DNA of 64,000 bases from Gandjariella thermophila (GTDB taxonomy: Bacteria > Actinomycetota > Actinomycetes > Mycobacteriales > Pseudonocardiaceae): NCBI RefSeq assembly GCF_005405885.1, contig NZ_BJFL01000007.1, positions 6,394 through 70,393 of the forward strand. Reading direction: 5' to 3'. Numbering within the stretch: the first letter of the stretch is position 1; every line of letters begins with the position of its first letter. Under the pieces are notes generated by a model. It had not been told where the DNA came from. It ran no database searches and saw only the letters and a list, made by a program, of their open reading frames with translations. The translations under genes were made by a program, and so were the position numbers. Below, one piece after another: positions 15,363-24,891 of this stretch.

Positions 15363-18125
15363 TCAGCTGGTCCGCGCGGACGACGCCCAGTCCACGCCGA
15401 AGGAGCGCAGCCGCCGCGGCCCGGTGTCGTGCCGGGACGGCGGCGGGCCGACGGTCGCCCGCGCGCCGGAGACGTGCGCCCCGTCCGCCGAGGCCAGCAC
15501 CGGTTCCAGGACCAGCCCGCGCACCTCGGGTACGTCCTCGGCCAGCGCGGCCACCCGCAGGACCAGATCCTGCAGCGCCTCCAGGTCGGCGGGGTCGCCG
15601 CCGCGGTAGCCGGTGAGCAGCGGCGCGGCCCGCGGTGCCCGCACCAGGTTGGCCGCGTCCGCGTCGGTGAGCGGGACCGCGCGGTACGCCCGGTCACCGA
15701 GCAGGTCACTGGCCACACCGGACAGTCCGAACGAGACCAGGGTGCCGAACGACGGATCGTCCTGCAGGCCGATCACGCACGAGTTTCCCTTGGGGGCCAT
15801 GCGTTGCACATACATCTCGTCCACTCCGGACAGTCCATGCAGGGCCGTGTAGGCGCCGCGCACGCTCTCCGCGGTGTCCAGGTCCAGCCGCACGCCGGCC
15901 AGGTCGGTGCGGTGCCGCAACCGCTCGGCGGCCGACTTCAGCGCCACCGGGTAACCCAGCTCCTCCGCCGCGGCCACCGCCTCGTCCGCCGTGCCGACCA
16001 CCCGGAACGGCACGACGCGGATGCCGTAGCAGTCCAGCAGGCGCACCGTCTCGGCGTCGGTGAGCAGCCGCTCCTCCCCCTCGGCGGCCATGGCATCGGC
16101 GACCAGCCGCCGCGCGTCCTCGGCGCGGACGCCGTCCGGCCGGGCGAAACGGCCCTGCGGCGCGGACCGCCACTCGGCGTACCGGATCACCCGGGCCAGC
16201 GCGAACACCGCCCGCTCCGGGCTGGGATAGGACGGCACCGAACCCCGCGTCGGTGCGCCGTCCGGGCCGGGCACGGCCAGTTCCTCGGGCACGCCCTCCA
16301 GGGCCAGGAAGGTGGACACGATCGGCTTCCGCCGGCTGCACGCGGCGCCGGCCACGGCCTCCCGCAGCGCCCGCGCGTACGCCGTGCCGGGCACCGCCAA
16401 CGGCGGCACGAACACCACGACCAAGGCGTCCACGTCGTCGCGGGACAGCGTGGCGCGCACCGCCTCGGCGAAGTCCGCCGGCCCGGCCTGCGACCCGACG
16501 TCCACCGGCTCCGACGCCAGGATCAGGTCCTGGGACAGCGCGGCGTCCGCGGCCAGCACGCCGATCGCGGTGGAGTTGCCCACCACGGCGATCCGCCGGC
16601 CCTGCGGCAGCGGCTGGTGGGCGAGCAGCAGCGCGGTGTCGAAGAGCTGCGCGAGCGTCTCCACCCGGAGCACCCCAGCCTGCTCGAACAGCGCCCGCAC
16701 GCTGGCCTCGTCCACCGGGACCGAGGTGGCGGCCAGCTCCGGCCGCACGGCGTGCCGGCCCGACTTCACCGCTACGATTGGCTTGCTGCGTCCCAGCCGG
16801 CGGGCCAGCCGGGCGAACTTGCGCGGGTTGCCGAACGACTCCAGGTACAGCAGCACCACGTCGGTGGCCGGGTCGGTCTCCCAGTACTGCAGCAGGTCGT
16901 TGCCGGACACGTCGGCGCGGTTGCCCGCGGACACGAAGGTGGACAGGCCGAGCCCGCGGTCCGCCGCGTCGGCGAGGATGGCCGTGCCCAGCGCGCCGGA
17001 CTGGCAGAAGAACCCGGTGCGGCCGCGGCCGGGCAGCCGCGGCGCGAGGGTCGCGTTCAGCCGCACGCCCGGGTCGGTGTTGATCACGCCGAGTGCGTTC
17101 GGTCCGACCACCCGCATGCCGTGTGCCCGCGCCTCGGACACCAGCCGCAGCTCGGCGCTGCGCCCGTCCGGCCCGGCGTCGGCGAACCCGGAGGAGATCA
17201 CCACCAGCGTCTTGACCCCCTTGGCCAGGCAGGCGTCCATCACCTCGTCCACCCCGGACGCCGGCACCGCGACCACCGCGAGGTCCACCTGGTCCGGGAT
17301 GTCCAGCACGGACGGGTAGGCGCGCACACCGCGCACCGAGCGGTGTTCCGGGTTGACCGGGTAGACGGTGCCGGCGAAGTCGGCGGCGAGCAGGTTCCGC
17401 AGCACCGCGTGGCCGATCTTGGTGTGGTCGGTCGAGGCGCCGATCACCGCGACCGAGCGCGGATGCAGCAGGTTGTGCACGCTGCGCGCCTCCGCTGCCT
17501 GCTCTCGGGCGCGGGCCACGGCCACCGACTCCTCGGTGGGGTCGATGGCGAACTCCAGGTGCAGCACGCCCTCCTCGAACGCCCGGCTGACCTGGTACCC
17601 GGCGTCCCGGAACACCCGGACCATGGTGCTGTTCTCCGCGAGCACCTCGGCGACGAACCGTTTCAGGCCGCGTTCCCTGGCCGCCGCCGCCAGGTGCTCC
17701 AGCAGGATCGAGCCGAGGCCGCGGCCCTGGTGGTTGTCCTCGACGACGAACGCGACCTCGGCGGAGTCGCTGTCGCCGAGCCGGTCGTAGCGGCCGACGG
17801 CGACGATGTCGTTGCCCAGCATGGCGGCGAAGGCCACCCGGTCGGCGTGGTCGACGGTGCTGAAGCGCTCCAGGTCGCGCTTGGGGATGCGGGGGTAGGG
17901 GCCGAAGTAGCGGAAGTACCGGGTGCGTTCGGACAGCCGGCCGTGGAAGGCGAGCAGCCGGTCCGCGTCGTCCGGGGTGATCGGTCGCAGGTGCACCGTG
18001 CCGCCGTCGCTGAGCACGACGTCGGCCTCCCAGTGCCTCGGGTAGTCGTACGGGTCGGGTGCCGCCTTCCGACCGCTCGGGTGGCTCCGGTCACCCTGGT
18101 CATCCTCGGGAAGCGAACGGTCCAC
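15363..18125 (-). CDS. protein acetyltransferase: GNAT domain fused to acyl-CoA synthetase (ADP-forming)-like module
   Basis: 920 residues. Order: GNAT acetyltransferase (residues about 35-200; VHLRPITPDDADRLLAFHGR, acetyl-CoA loop NHQGRGLGSILLEHL), CoA-binding Rossmann domain (SVAVIGASTDHTKIG), succinyl-CoA-synthetase-like flavodoxin domains (FCQSGALGTAILADA, VGNSTAIGVLAADA), and a C-terminal ATP-grasp-like domain (LGYPVALKSAAERLRHRTD, GNSCVIGLQDDPSFG). This architecture matches actinobacterial Pat-type lysine acetyltransferases, which inactivate acetyl-CoA synthetase and other enzymes. The ADP-forming synthetase part is usually a regulatory relic; the histidine needed for catalysis is not obvious. 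The gene for an AcuC-type deacetylase lies just upstream on the same strand. Confidence 0.85.
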   Translation of the reverse strand: MDRSLPEDDQGDRSHPSGRKAAPDPYDYPRHWEADVVLSDGGTVHLRPITPDDADRLLAFHGRLSERTRYFRYFGPYPRIPKRDLERFSTVDHADRVAFAAMLGNDIVAVGRYDRLGDSDSAEVAFVVEDNHQGRGLGSILLEHLAAAARERGLKRFVAEVLAENSTMVRVFRDAGYQVSRAFEEGVLHLEFAIDPTEESVAVARAREQAAEARSVHNLLHPRSVAVIGASTDHTKIGHAVLRNLLAADFAGTVYPVNPEHRSVRGVRAYPSVLDIPDQVDLAVVAVPASGVDEVMDACLAKGVKTLVVISSGFADAGPDGRSAELRLVSEARAHGMRVVGPNALGVINTDPGVRLNATLAPRLPGRGRTGFFCQSGALGTAILADAADRGLGLSTFVSAGNRADVSGNDLLQYWETDPATDVVLLYLESFGNPRKFARLARRLGRSKPIVAVKSGRHAVRPELAATSVPVDEASVRALFEQAGVLRVETLAQLFDTALLLAHQPLPQGRRIAVVGNSTAIGVLAADAALSQDLILASEPVDVGSQAGPADFAEAVRATLSRDDVDALVVVFVPPLAVPGTAYARALREAVAGAACSRRKPIVSTFLALEGVPEELAVPGPDGAPTRGSVPSYPSPERAVFALARVIRYAEWRSAPQGRFARPDGVRAEDARRLVADAMAAEGEERLLTDAETVRLLDCYGIRVVPFRVVGTADEAVAAAEELGYPVALKSAAERLRHRTDLAGVRLDLDTAESVRGAYTALHGLSGVDEMYVQRMAPKGNSCVIGLQDDPSFGTLVSFGLSGVASDLLGDRAYRAVPLTDADAANLVRAPRAAPLLTGYRGGDPADLEALQDLVLRVAALAEDVPEVRGLVLEPVLASADGAHVSGARATVGPPPSRHDTGPRRLRSFGVDWASSARTS

Positions 18126-18276
18126 TTCGGACCCTCCTTGTCGCCACCGTGCCCGGCCCCGCGGGGCCGGGTATCTCCGGGTGCGTCCGCGACCGCCGTG
18201 GCGCGGCCGCGGCGGTACGGCGCCTCGCCGCCCGGCCGGTCCTGCCTGGCGGAATCCCGCCCGTGGCCGCCATGCC

Positions 18277-19452
18277 CTAGTCCCTCGGGTCGTCCGGATC
18301 GAGACCGTGCAGCGGGAACACGGCGTTGCGCACCGCCCGGATGGCGCTGTCCACCTGCTCGTCCTCGGTGCCGTCCCAGCGGGCGAACCCGGGATCGACG
18401 CCGTCGGTCATGGATGTCGGCAGCGGCACCCGAGGCGCGAGCCGGCTCGTGTGCGCCACCCAGTCCGCCGGCAGCGGCGTGTTCGGCTCCACGTCCCGGT
18501 CCAGCACGGTGGCCAGCAGGTGGGCCCAGGACCGCGGCACCACGCGCACCAACTCGTATCCGCCGCCGCCGAGCACCAGCCACCGGCCGCCGGCGTAGCG
18601 TTCCGCGAGGTCGCGCAGCGCCCGGAAGATGGCCAGGTGGCCGTCCACGGACAGGGACAGGTCGGCCAGCGGGTCCTCCCGGTGGGTGTCCACGCCGCAC
18701 TGGGTGACCAGAACCTGCGGCCGGAACTCGGCGAGCACCGAGGGCACGATCGCGTGGAAGGCGCGTAGCCAGGCCGCGTCGTGGGTGGCAGGCGGCAGCG
18801 GGATGTTGACCGCGCTGCCCTCCGCGCCGTCGGCGCCGACCTCGCGCGGGTAGCCGGTTCCCGGCCACAGGGTCATCGGGTGCTGGTGCAGCGAGACGGT
18901 GAGCACCCGGGGGTCGGTGTAGAAGGCGGCCTGTACGCCGTCGCCGTGGTGCACGTCGACGTCGATGTAGGCGACCCGGTCGAAGCCGTTGTCCAGCAAC
19001 CAGGAGATGGCCACGGCGCAGTCGTTGTAGACGCAGAAGCCGGCCGCGTGGTCGCGCATGGCGTGGTGCAGCCCGCCGGCGATGTTCACCGCCCTGGCCA
19101 CCTCCCCAGCGGCGATCCGGGCGGCGGCCAACAGTGAGCCGCCGACGACCAGGCTGCTCACCTCGTGCATGTGGTCGAACACGGGGTTGTCCGCGGTGCC
19201 GAGCCCGTGCCCGATGTCCCAGCCGGCGGTGGGGGCGGACTGCACGGCGGTGAGGTAGCCCGGGTCGTGGATCCGCTCGATGTCGCGGTCGGCCGCGGGT
19301 TCCGGGGGCAGCAGATCCACCCCGTCCAGCACGCCCAGGGAGCGGGCCAGCCGGACCGCGAGGTCCAGCCGGACCGGGTTGAACGGGTGGTCCCCGCCCA
19401 GGTCGTAGCCGAGGAGCGCGGAATCCCACACGATGGCGGCTGGCGTACCCAT
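18277..19452 (-). CDS. acuC: AcuC-family deacetylase (class I/II HDAC fold)
   Basis: 391 residues from ATG at 19450-19452. Zinc-dependent histone-deacetylase-like enzyme: GGLHHAMRDHAAGFCVYND holds the catalytic His pair, IDVDVHHGDGVQ the zinc-binding Asp and His, and VLGGGGYELV the final active-site loop. AcuC in Bacillus removes acetyl groups from acetyl-CoA synthetase. Here it lies 151 bp upstream of the fused acetyltransferase on the same strand, so writer and eraser of lysine acetylation are adjacent. Substrates are inferred. Confidence 0.88.
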   Translation of the reverse strand: MGTPAAIVWDSALLGYDLGGDHPFNPVRLDLAVRLARSLGVLDGVDLLPPEPAADRDIERIHDPGYLTAVQSAPTAGWDIGHGLGTADNPVFDHMHEVSSLVVGGSLLAAARIAAGEVARAVNIAGGLHHAMRDHAAGFCVYNDCAVAISWLLDNGFDRVAYIDVDVHHGDGVQAAFYTDPRVLTVSLHQHPMTLWPGTGYPREVGADGAEGSAVNIPLPPATHDAAWLRAFHAIVPSVLAEFRPQVLVTQCGVDTHREDPLADLSLSVDGHLAIFRALRDLAERYAGGRWLVLGGGGYELVRVVPRSWAHLLATVLDRDVEPNTPLPADWVAHTSRLAPRVPLPTSMTDGVDPGFARWDGTEDEQVDSAIRAVRNAVFPLHGLDPDDPRD

Positions 19453-19607
19453 GCGGGCACCCTAAGCCACGCCACCCCGCATCGGCCCAGGGGCGAACGG
19501 CCACCGTCGCCGGCGGCGGCGGCCGGATCTGCTGAGGCAGCCGGATATCGACGGCTCAGCCGCATCGGCGGCAGCCGGATGTCGGCGACCGCAGCCAGGT
19601 CGGCGAC

Positions 19608-20459
19608 TCAGCCCGGTTGGTCGCCGGTGGCCAGCGGTCGGGCCGGATCGGTGCACCAGTGCGACCAGGATCCGGCATACAGCGCCGCCGGCCGCTCCGC
19701 GCTGGTCACCCCGGCCACCTCGAGGGCGAGCACCACGGAGGTCGCGGTGACGCCGGAGCCGCAGTACGCGCCCACCGGGCGGTCGCCCCGGGCACCCAGC
19801 GCGGCGAACCGCTCCGCCAATTCGGCCGGCGCCCGCCACCGGCCGTCGCCGCCGATGTGCTGGCTGAACGGGGCGTTCACCGCGCCCGGCAGGTGGCCGG
19901 CCCTCGGGTCCACCGGCTCGGTGTCGCCGCGGTAGCGCTCCGGCGCCCTGGCGTCCAGCAGCAACCCCTCCCGCGCCAGCCGGGCGGCCGCGTCGGCATC
20001 CAGCACCGGCATCGCGCCGGGCCGCACCTCGATGTCCCCGGGAGCGGGATGCGGAACCTCCGTGGTCACCGGGCGTCCCTCGGCGACCCACGCGGCGTAG
20101 CCGCCGTCGAGCACCGCGACCCTTCGGTGGCCGGCCCAGCGCAGCAGCCACCACGCCCGCGCCGCGGTGGACCCGTCACCGGCGTCGTAGGCCACCACGG
20201 GATGGCCGGCCCGCACCCCGGCGCGGCGCAGCACCTCCTGCAGCGTGTCCGGCTCGGGCAGCGGATGCCGTCCGCCGGCGCCAGGCTCGCCGGCCAGCTC
20301 GGTGTCCAGGTCGACGAACACCGCGCCGGGCAGGTGGCCGCGCTCGTAGTCAAGCCGCCCCGGTGGGCCGCCGAGCCGCCAGCGCACGTCCAGCAGGGTC
20401 GGACGCTCGCCGGCCGCGACCGCGCGGGCCAGGTCACTGGTGCTGATCAGCGGGTGCAT
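19608..20459 (-). CDS. sulfurtransferase with two rhodanese domains
   Basis: 283 residues. Two tandem rhodanese domains: an inactive N-terminal one (TLLDVRWRLGGPPGRLDYERGHLPGAVFVDLD) and an active C-terminal one with the persulfide Cys in GAYCGSGVTAT. The GHLPGAVNAPF motif is also present. Typical of thiosulfate or 3-mercaptopyruvate sulfurtransferases (SseA/CysA families) of actinobacteria. Cytoplasmic. The 120-bp gap to ideR is divergent; the 155 bp on its other side (19453-19607) hold nothing recognisable. Confidence 0.88.
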   Translation of the reverse strand: MHPLISTSDLARAVAAGERPTLLDVRWRLGGPPGRLDYERGHLPGAVFVDLDTELAGEPGAGGRHPLPEPDTLQEVLRRAGVRAGHPVVAYDAGDGSTAARAWWLLRWAGHRRVAVLDGGYAAWVAEGRPVTTEVPHPAPGDIEVRPGAMPVLDADAAARLAREGLLLDARAPERYRGDTEPVDPRAGHLPGAVNAPFSQHIGGDGRWRAPAELAERFAALGARGDRPVGAYCGSGVTATSVVLALEVAGVTSAERPAALYAGSWSHWCTDPARPLATGDQPG

Positions 20460-20580
20460 ACCTCCATCCTGCCGCGCCCCTGCCGGCCCGCGCCGCCGGC
20501 CCGGGACGACTCCGACCGCCCGAGTGGGGCACCGCGTCGGTGTCGGCGACTAGCATCAATGGCGACGAAGGAGAGCCGGT

Positions 20581-21276
20581 GTGAACGACCTCATCGACAC
20601 CACGGAGATGTATCTCCGCACCATCTTCGAGCTGGAGGAAGAGGGTGTGGTGCCGCTGCGCGCGCGCATCGCCGAGCGGCTCGGGCAGAGCGGCCCCACG
20701 GTGAGCCAGACGGTGGCGCGGATGGAACGGGACGGGCTCCTGGTGGTCGCCGAAGACCGCCACCTGCGGCTCACCGAGAAGGGCCGCGAACTGGCCATCG
20801 CCGTGATGCGCAAGCATCGGCTCGCCGAGCGCCTGCTGGTGGACATCATCGGCCTGGAATGGGAGCACGTGCACAGCGAGGCGTGCCGCTGGGAACACGT
20901 GATGAGCGAGGCGGTGGAGCGCAAGCTGGTCACGCTGCTCGGCCACCCGACCACTTCCCCGTACGGGAACCCGATTCCCGGGCTGGACAAGCTCGGCGCC
21001 GGGGAACCGGCTCCGCCCGCCGAGGCTGACCTGGTGCGCATCGACGAGGTGGCCCGCCGTGGCGGCGGCCGGGTGGTGGTGCGCCGCATCGCCGAGCACG
21101 TCCAGCTCGACCCGGATCTGATGGCCGAGTTGAAGTCGATCGGCGTGATGCCGGGGAACACCGTGGACATCACCCCGACGGCCGGCACGAACCGGCGCAT
21201 CTGTGTCCGGGGCAAGGGCGAGTCCGCGGAACTGGCGCCGGCCGTCGCCCACGCCGTCCTCGTGGCCGCTCCCTGA
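20581..21276 (+). CDS. ideR: iron-dependent repressor of the DtxR family
   Basis: 231 residues from GTG 20581, preceded by AAGGAGAG. It follows mycobacterial IdeR almost throughout: NDLIDTTEMYLRTIFELEEE, the recognition helix region LGQSGPTVSQTVARMERDGL, the metal ligands in the segment MRKHRLAERLLVDIIGLEW and EACRWEHVMS, and a C-terminal SH3-like domain (VMPGNTVDITP). It binds DNA with Fe(II) and represses siderophore and iron uptake genes. The stop shares one base with the galK start (TGATG), so it is unusually placed at the head of a sugar-metabolism operon. Confidence 0.93.
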   Translation: MNDLIDTTEMYLRTIFELEEEGVVPLRARIAERLGQSGPTVSQTVARMERDGLLVVAEDRHLRLTEKGRELAIAVMRKHRLAERLLVDIIGLEWEHVHSEACRWEHVMSEAVERKLVTLLGHPTTSPYGNPIPGLDKLGAGEPAPPAEADLVRIDEVARRGGGRVVVRRIAEHVQLDPDLMAELKSIGVMPGNTVDITPTAGTNRRICVRGKGESAELAPAVAHAVLVAAP

Positions 21277-22472
21277 TGCGGACTTCGCACCGCACGTCGC
21301 CGGCGCGGCGAGCCGCCGACGCCTTCGCCGCCCACCATGGGCGCGCGGCCGAGGGGGTGTGGTCCGCCCCGGGCCGGGTGAACCTGATCGGCGAGCACAC
21401 CGACTACAACGACGGCTTCGTGCTGCCCTTCGCGCTGCCGCACCGGATCGCCGTGGCCGCGGCCGCCCGCGGCGACGGCATGCTCGCCGTCACCACGATC
21501 GGCGACGACGGCAAGCCACAGCACGCCGAGCCGGTGCGGGTGGCCGAGCTGGCCCCGGGCCGGGTGTCCGGCTGGGCCGCGTATCCGGCCGGCGTGGCGT
21601 GGGTGCTGCGTGACCACGGGATCAGCGGCGGAGCCGATCTGGTGGTGGCCGGGGACGTGCCATCGGGCGCCGGGCTGTCCTCCTCGCATGCGTTGCAGTG
21701 CGCCGTGGCGCTGGCGCTGCTCGGCCTGGCCGGAACCACGCCCGACGAGTCGGCCGGCGGTCCCGGACGGCTGGAGGTCGCCCGCTGGGTGCAGCGCTCG
21801 GAGAACGACTTCGTCGGTGCCCCGACCGGCCTGCTGGACCAGACCGCCTCGCTGTGCTGCACCGCCAAGCACGCGCTGTTCCTGGACGTGCGCTCGGGCG
21901 AGTCCGAGCAAGTGCCGTTCGACGCCGCTCAGGGAGGGCTCGCGGTGCTGGTCATCGACACCCGCGCCAGCCATTCCCACAGCGAGAGCGGCTACGGGCA
22001 GCGCCGGCAGGGCTGCGAACGCGCCGCCGAACTGCTCGGGGTTCCAGCGCTGCGGGACGTCACCGGCGAGGGCCTCGCCGACGCGTTGGCCGCGCTGCCC
22101 GAACCGCTGCGCCCGCTGGTGCGGCACGTGGTGACGGAGAACGACCGGGTGCTGCGCACGGTAGACCTGCTGCGCGCCGGGCAGCTGGCCGATACCGGCC
22201 CCCTGCTGACCGCCTCGCACAGCAGCTTGCGGGACGACTACCGGGTGTCCTGCCTGGAACTGGACGTGGCCGTGGAGGCGGCGCTCGACGCGGGTGCGCT
22301 GGGTGCCAGGATGACCGGCGGCGGGTTCGGTGGCTCGGCGATCGCGCTGGTGCCCGAGGAGCGGGAGAGCGCCGTCCGCCGGGCGGTGTCCTCGGCCTTC
22401 GCCCGGCGTTCGCTGACCGCCCCGCGCCTGTTCACGGCGGTGCCCTCGGCGGGCGCCGGCCGCGACGAGTGA
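21276..22472 (+). CDS. galK: galactokinase
   Basis: 398 residues. GHMP kinase with the galactokinase signature GRVNLIGEHTDYNDGFVLPF near the N-terminus, the ATP-binding loop GDVPSGAGLSSSHAL, and the C-terminal MTGGGFGGSAIALV. It phosphorylates alpha-D-galactose at C1, the first step of the Leloir pathway, in the cytoplasm. The start overlaps the ideR stop by one base; galE follows 45 bp later. No galT is present in this window. The secreted alpha-galactosidase at 44613 could supply galactose. Confidence 0.93.
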   Translation: MRTSHRTSPARRAADAFAAHHGRAAEGVWSAPGRVNLIGEHTDYNDGFVLPFALPHRIAVAAAARGDGMLAVTTIGDDGKPQHAEPVRVAELAPGRVSGWAAYPAGVAWVLRDHGISGGADLVVAGDVPSGAGLSSSHALQCAVALALLGLAGTTPDESAGGPGRLEVARWVQRSENDFVGAPTGLLDQTASLCCTAKHALFLDVRSGESEQVPFDAAQGGLAVLVIDTRASHSHSESGYGQRRQGCERAAELLGVPALRDVTGEGLADALAALPEPLRPLVRHVVTENDRVLRTVDLLRAGQLADTGPLLTASHSSLRDDYRVSCLELDVAVEAALDAGALGARMTGGGFGGSAIALVPEERESAVRRAVSSAFARRSLTAPRLFTAVPSAGAGRDE

Positions 22473-22517
22473 CGATCGCCCCGCGGTGGGCACGCGATCA
22501 GGAAGGCAGGCAACACG

Positions 22518-23480
22518 GTGAAACTGCTCGTGACTGGCGGAGCAGGGTACGTCGGCAGCGTGTGCGCGGCTCGGCTGGTGGAGGCGGGGCACGAGGTCGT
22601 GGTCGTGGACGATCTGTCCACCGGGCACGCCGACGCGGTTCCCGAGGGCTGCCGGTTCGTCGAGGGCGACGTCTCCGAGGTGGCCGGCTCCCTGCTGGGC
22701 GAGGGTTTCGACGGGGTGCTGCACTTCGCCGCCAAGTCGCTGGTCGGCGAGTCCATGCAGGATCCGGCCAAGTACTGGCACGGCAACGTGGTGACCTCGC
22801 TGCGCCTGCTGGAGGCCATGCGCGAGCACGGCACGCCGCGGCTGGTGTTCTCGTCCACCGCGGCCACCTACGGCGAGCCCGACGAGGTGCCGATCGCGGA
22901 GACCGCCCCGCCCCGGCCCACCAACACCTACGGCGCCACCAAGCTCGCCATCGACATGGCGATGGCCAGCTACGCGGCCTCGCACGGGCTCGCCGCGGTG
23001 AGCCTGCGGTACTTCAACGTGGCCGGCGCACACGGGCGGTTCGGCGAGCGGCACGCGGTGGAGACCCACCTCATCCCGATCGTTTTGCAGGTGGCGCTCG
23101 GGCAGCGGGAGCAGGTGCAGATCTACGGGGACGACTGGCCGACCGAGGACGGCACCTGCGTCCGGGACTACATCCACGTGACCGACCTCGCCGACGCGCA
23201 CCTGCTCGCCCTGGACCGCGCCAAGCCCGGCGAGCACGTCGTCTACAACCTCGGCAACGGCACCGGCTTCTCGGTGAAGCAGGTGATCGACACCTGCCGC
23301 GAGGTCACCGGGCATCCGATCCCGGCCGCGGTGGCGCCGCGCCGGGAGGGTGACCCGGCGGCGCTGGTGGCCTCCAGCGAGCGCGCCCGCCTGGAACTGG
23401 GCTGGACGCCCCAGCGTCCGGACCTCGCCGACATCGTCGGCGACGCATGGGCGTTCACCCGGCAGGCCCTGCGAGTCTGA
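22518..23480 (+). CDS. galE: UDP-glucose 4-epimerase
   Basis: 320 residues from GTG 22518, with GGAAGG upstream. Extended short-chain dehydrogenase: NAD-binding GGAGYVGSV, the active-site YxxxK in [21 protein letters not shown] before it, and LRYFNVAGA typical of GalE. It interconverts UDP-glucose and UDP-galactose in the Leloir pathway and envelope sugar supply. Last gene of the ideR-galK-galE series; a short GC hairpin (about 23484-23503) follows it. Confidence 0.92.
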   Translation: MKLLVTGGAGYVGSVCAARLVEAGHEVVVVDDLSTGHADAVPEGCRFVEGDVSEVAGSLLGEGFDGVLHFAAKSLVGESMQDPAKYWHGNVVTSLRLLEAMREHGTPRLVFSSTAATYGEPDEVPIAETAPPRPTNTYGATKLAIDMAMASYAASHGLAAVSLRYFNVAGAHGRFGERHAVETHLIPIVLQVALGQREQVQIYGDDWPTEDGTCVRDYIHVTDLADAHLLALDRAKPGEHVVYNLGNGTGFSVKQVIDTCREVTGHPIPAAVAPRREGDPAALVASSERARLELGWTPQRPDLADIVGDAWAFTRQALRV

Positions 23481-23569
23481 CCCGCCCCGAGCTGTCCCGG
23501 GGCTCGCCACCGCCACCCCGCCACGGCTGGTCGACCACCGCCCGCGGTTGATGCGGGGAGCCGCCGCGG

Positions 23570-24622
23570 TCATCGGGATTCCCCCGCCTCGATCAGCCGT
23601 TCCGCGTCGGCGGCGGCGTCCGCGGCGAGCACGGCCAGCCGGGCCGGCGGCAGGCCGGCGTCGAGGGCGCGGCGGAGCAGGCCGGCCAGCCGGTGCCCGG
23701 GATGCGCGGCCTCGGCCGTGTCCAGCGCGATGCCGGCCAGCGCGCCGTCCCCGCGCAGGTACGCGGCGAAGGCCAGCAGGGTGGCCGGTTCCGCGCGTTC
23801 CGGCACCGGGGTGCCCCTGGTCAGCGCGAGCCACAACTGCTCGGCGGCGGCCGCGTGCGGACCGTCCGCGGTGGCCAGGCACGCGTCGCGGACCCGGTGG
23901 TCGGCCAGCGCGACGGCCAGCCGGACCACCTCCTCGTCGCCGAGCACGAGCCTGCCACTCGCCATGTCGGTGATCGCCTGGTGCACGGCGACCAGATCGC
24001 GGACGACGGCCGCCGGTCCGGCGAGCCGCCGGTCCAGTTCGGCGGCCTCCGCGGCCAGTTCCAGCCGGGCGGAACGGCGGGCCAGCGCCAACCCGTCGAC
24101 CGGGGCGAGTTGCGCGGCCAGTTCCTCCCGGCTGGCGTAGGTGACCGCGCCGGCGAGCGCGGTGGCCGCGGCAAGCGGGCTGCTCGCCGGGTCCGGCACC
24201 TGCCCGGTGCAGCAGCGGTCCGGGTGGTAGCAGGCCCAGGCGGCGCCGGCCACGGTGGCCGCCACCCACGCGGCGTGGACGACCGGAATCCCGCGGGCGG
24301 TCAGTGCCCGGCCGGTGAGGTCGACCAGGTCCTGATGCGGGAGGTCGGGCGGGTCCGCCGTGCCGCCGCCGATCACGGCCAGCCACGCTCCGGTCGCGTC
24401 GAGCCGGTCGACCGGCAGCAGCAACTGGGACACCACCTCGGCATGGTGCTCCCGCGGTGGCAGGTCGGTGCGCAGCGTCAGCCCGACCCGGTGCGCTTCC
24501 TCGCCGTGCAGGATGACCAGCACCAGCGAGTCGATCGGGTGGAAGCCGAGCAGGTGTGGCACCGCGGCGATCAGGTCACCGGCGTCGCGGAGCCGGATGC
24601 TGGGGCGCAAGGGCGTCGTCAT
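23570..24622 (-). CDS. DUF4192 domain protein
   Basis: 350 residues from ATG at 24620-24622 (MTTPLRPSIRL); a longer GTG or ATG start 20 codons upstream is less likely. The N-terminus RLRDAGDLIAAVPHLLGFHPIDSLVLVIL is the hallmark of DUF4192, a family common in Actinobacteria with no known function. Ala-rich, largely helical C-terminal half. No signal peptide. It converges on galE and diverges from the membrane protein at 24892. Confidence 0.85.
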   Translation of the reverse strand: MTTPLRPSIRLRDAGDLIAAVPHLLGFHPIDSLVLVILHGEEAHRVGLTLRTDLPPREHHAEVVSQLLLPVDRLDATGAWLAVIGGGTADPPDLPHQDLVDLTGRALTARGIPVVHAAWVAATVAGAAWACYHPDRCCTGQVPDPASSPLAAATALAGAVTYASREELAAQLAPVDGLALARRSARLELAAEAAELDRRLAGPAAVVRDLVAVHQAITDMASGRLVLGDEEVVRLAVALADHRVRDACLATADGPHAAAAEQLWLALTRGTPVPERAEPATLLAFAAYLRGDGALAGIALDTAEAAHPGHRLAGLLRRALDAGLPPARLAVLAADAAADAERLIEAGESR

Positions 24623-24755
24623 GGCTCCACGATCGACCAGGGAAGCCGCCGGGGAGGGCGTCGAACCGTCCGCTGTGGACAACCGGGGCGGCTGTGCACA
24701 ACCCGGCGAGAACGCCTGCCAGAAGCCGGAATTCGTCAGGGGTGCCCGCTACCCT

Positions 24756-24783
24756 GCTGTCTCCACCCCGGGGTGGAGACAGC
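24756..24783. repeat. 28-bp perfect palindrome in a divergent intergenic region
   Basis: Left half GCTGTCTCCACCCC (24756-24769) and right half GGGGTGGAGACAGC (24770-24783) are exact reverse complements without a spacer. It lies 134 bp upstream of the DUF4192 start and 108 bp upstream of the membrane-protein start. It could be an operator or a cruciform-forming site. The 268-bp gap shows nothing else I can identify. Confidence 0.6.
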
Positions 24784-24891
24784 GATCCACCCGGAACCCA
24801 ACCACGGGCCGACGCGCGGCGGACCCCCAACCGGCCATGCTGCCCGCCAGGCGCCGGCGGCGTGCCGGCGCCGGCGGAGAGGGGAGATGTC

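Noticed and set aside
15429-18707. 1092-codon open frame on the plus strand
   Set aside because: It is antisense to the acetyltransferase gene, whose protein has full domain support; the plus-strand translation is rich in Arg, Gly and His with no domain.
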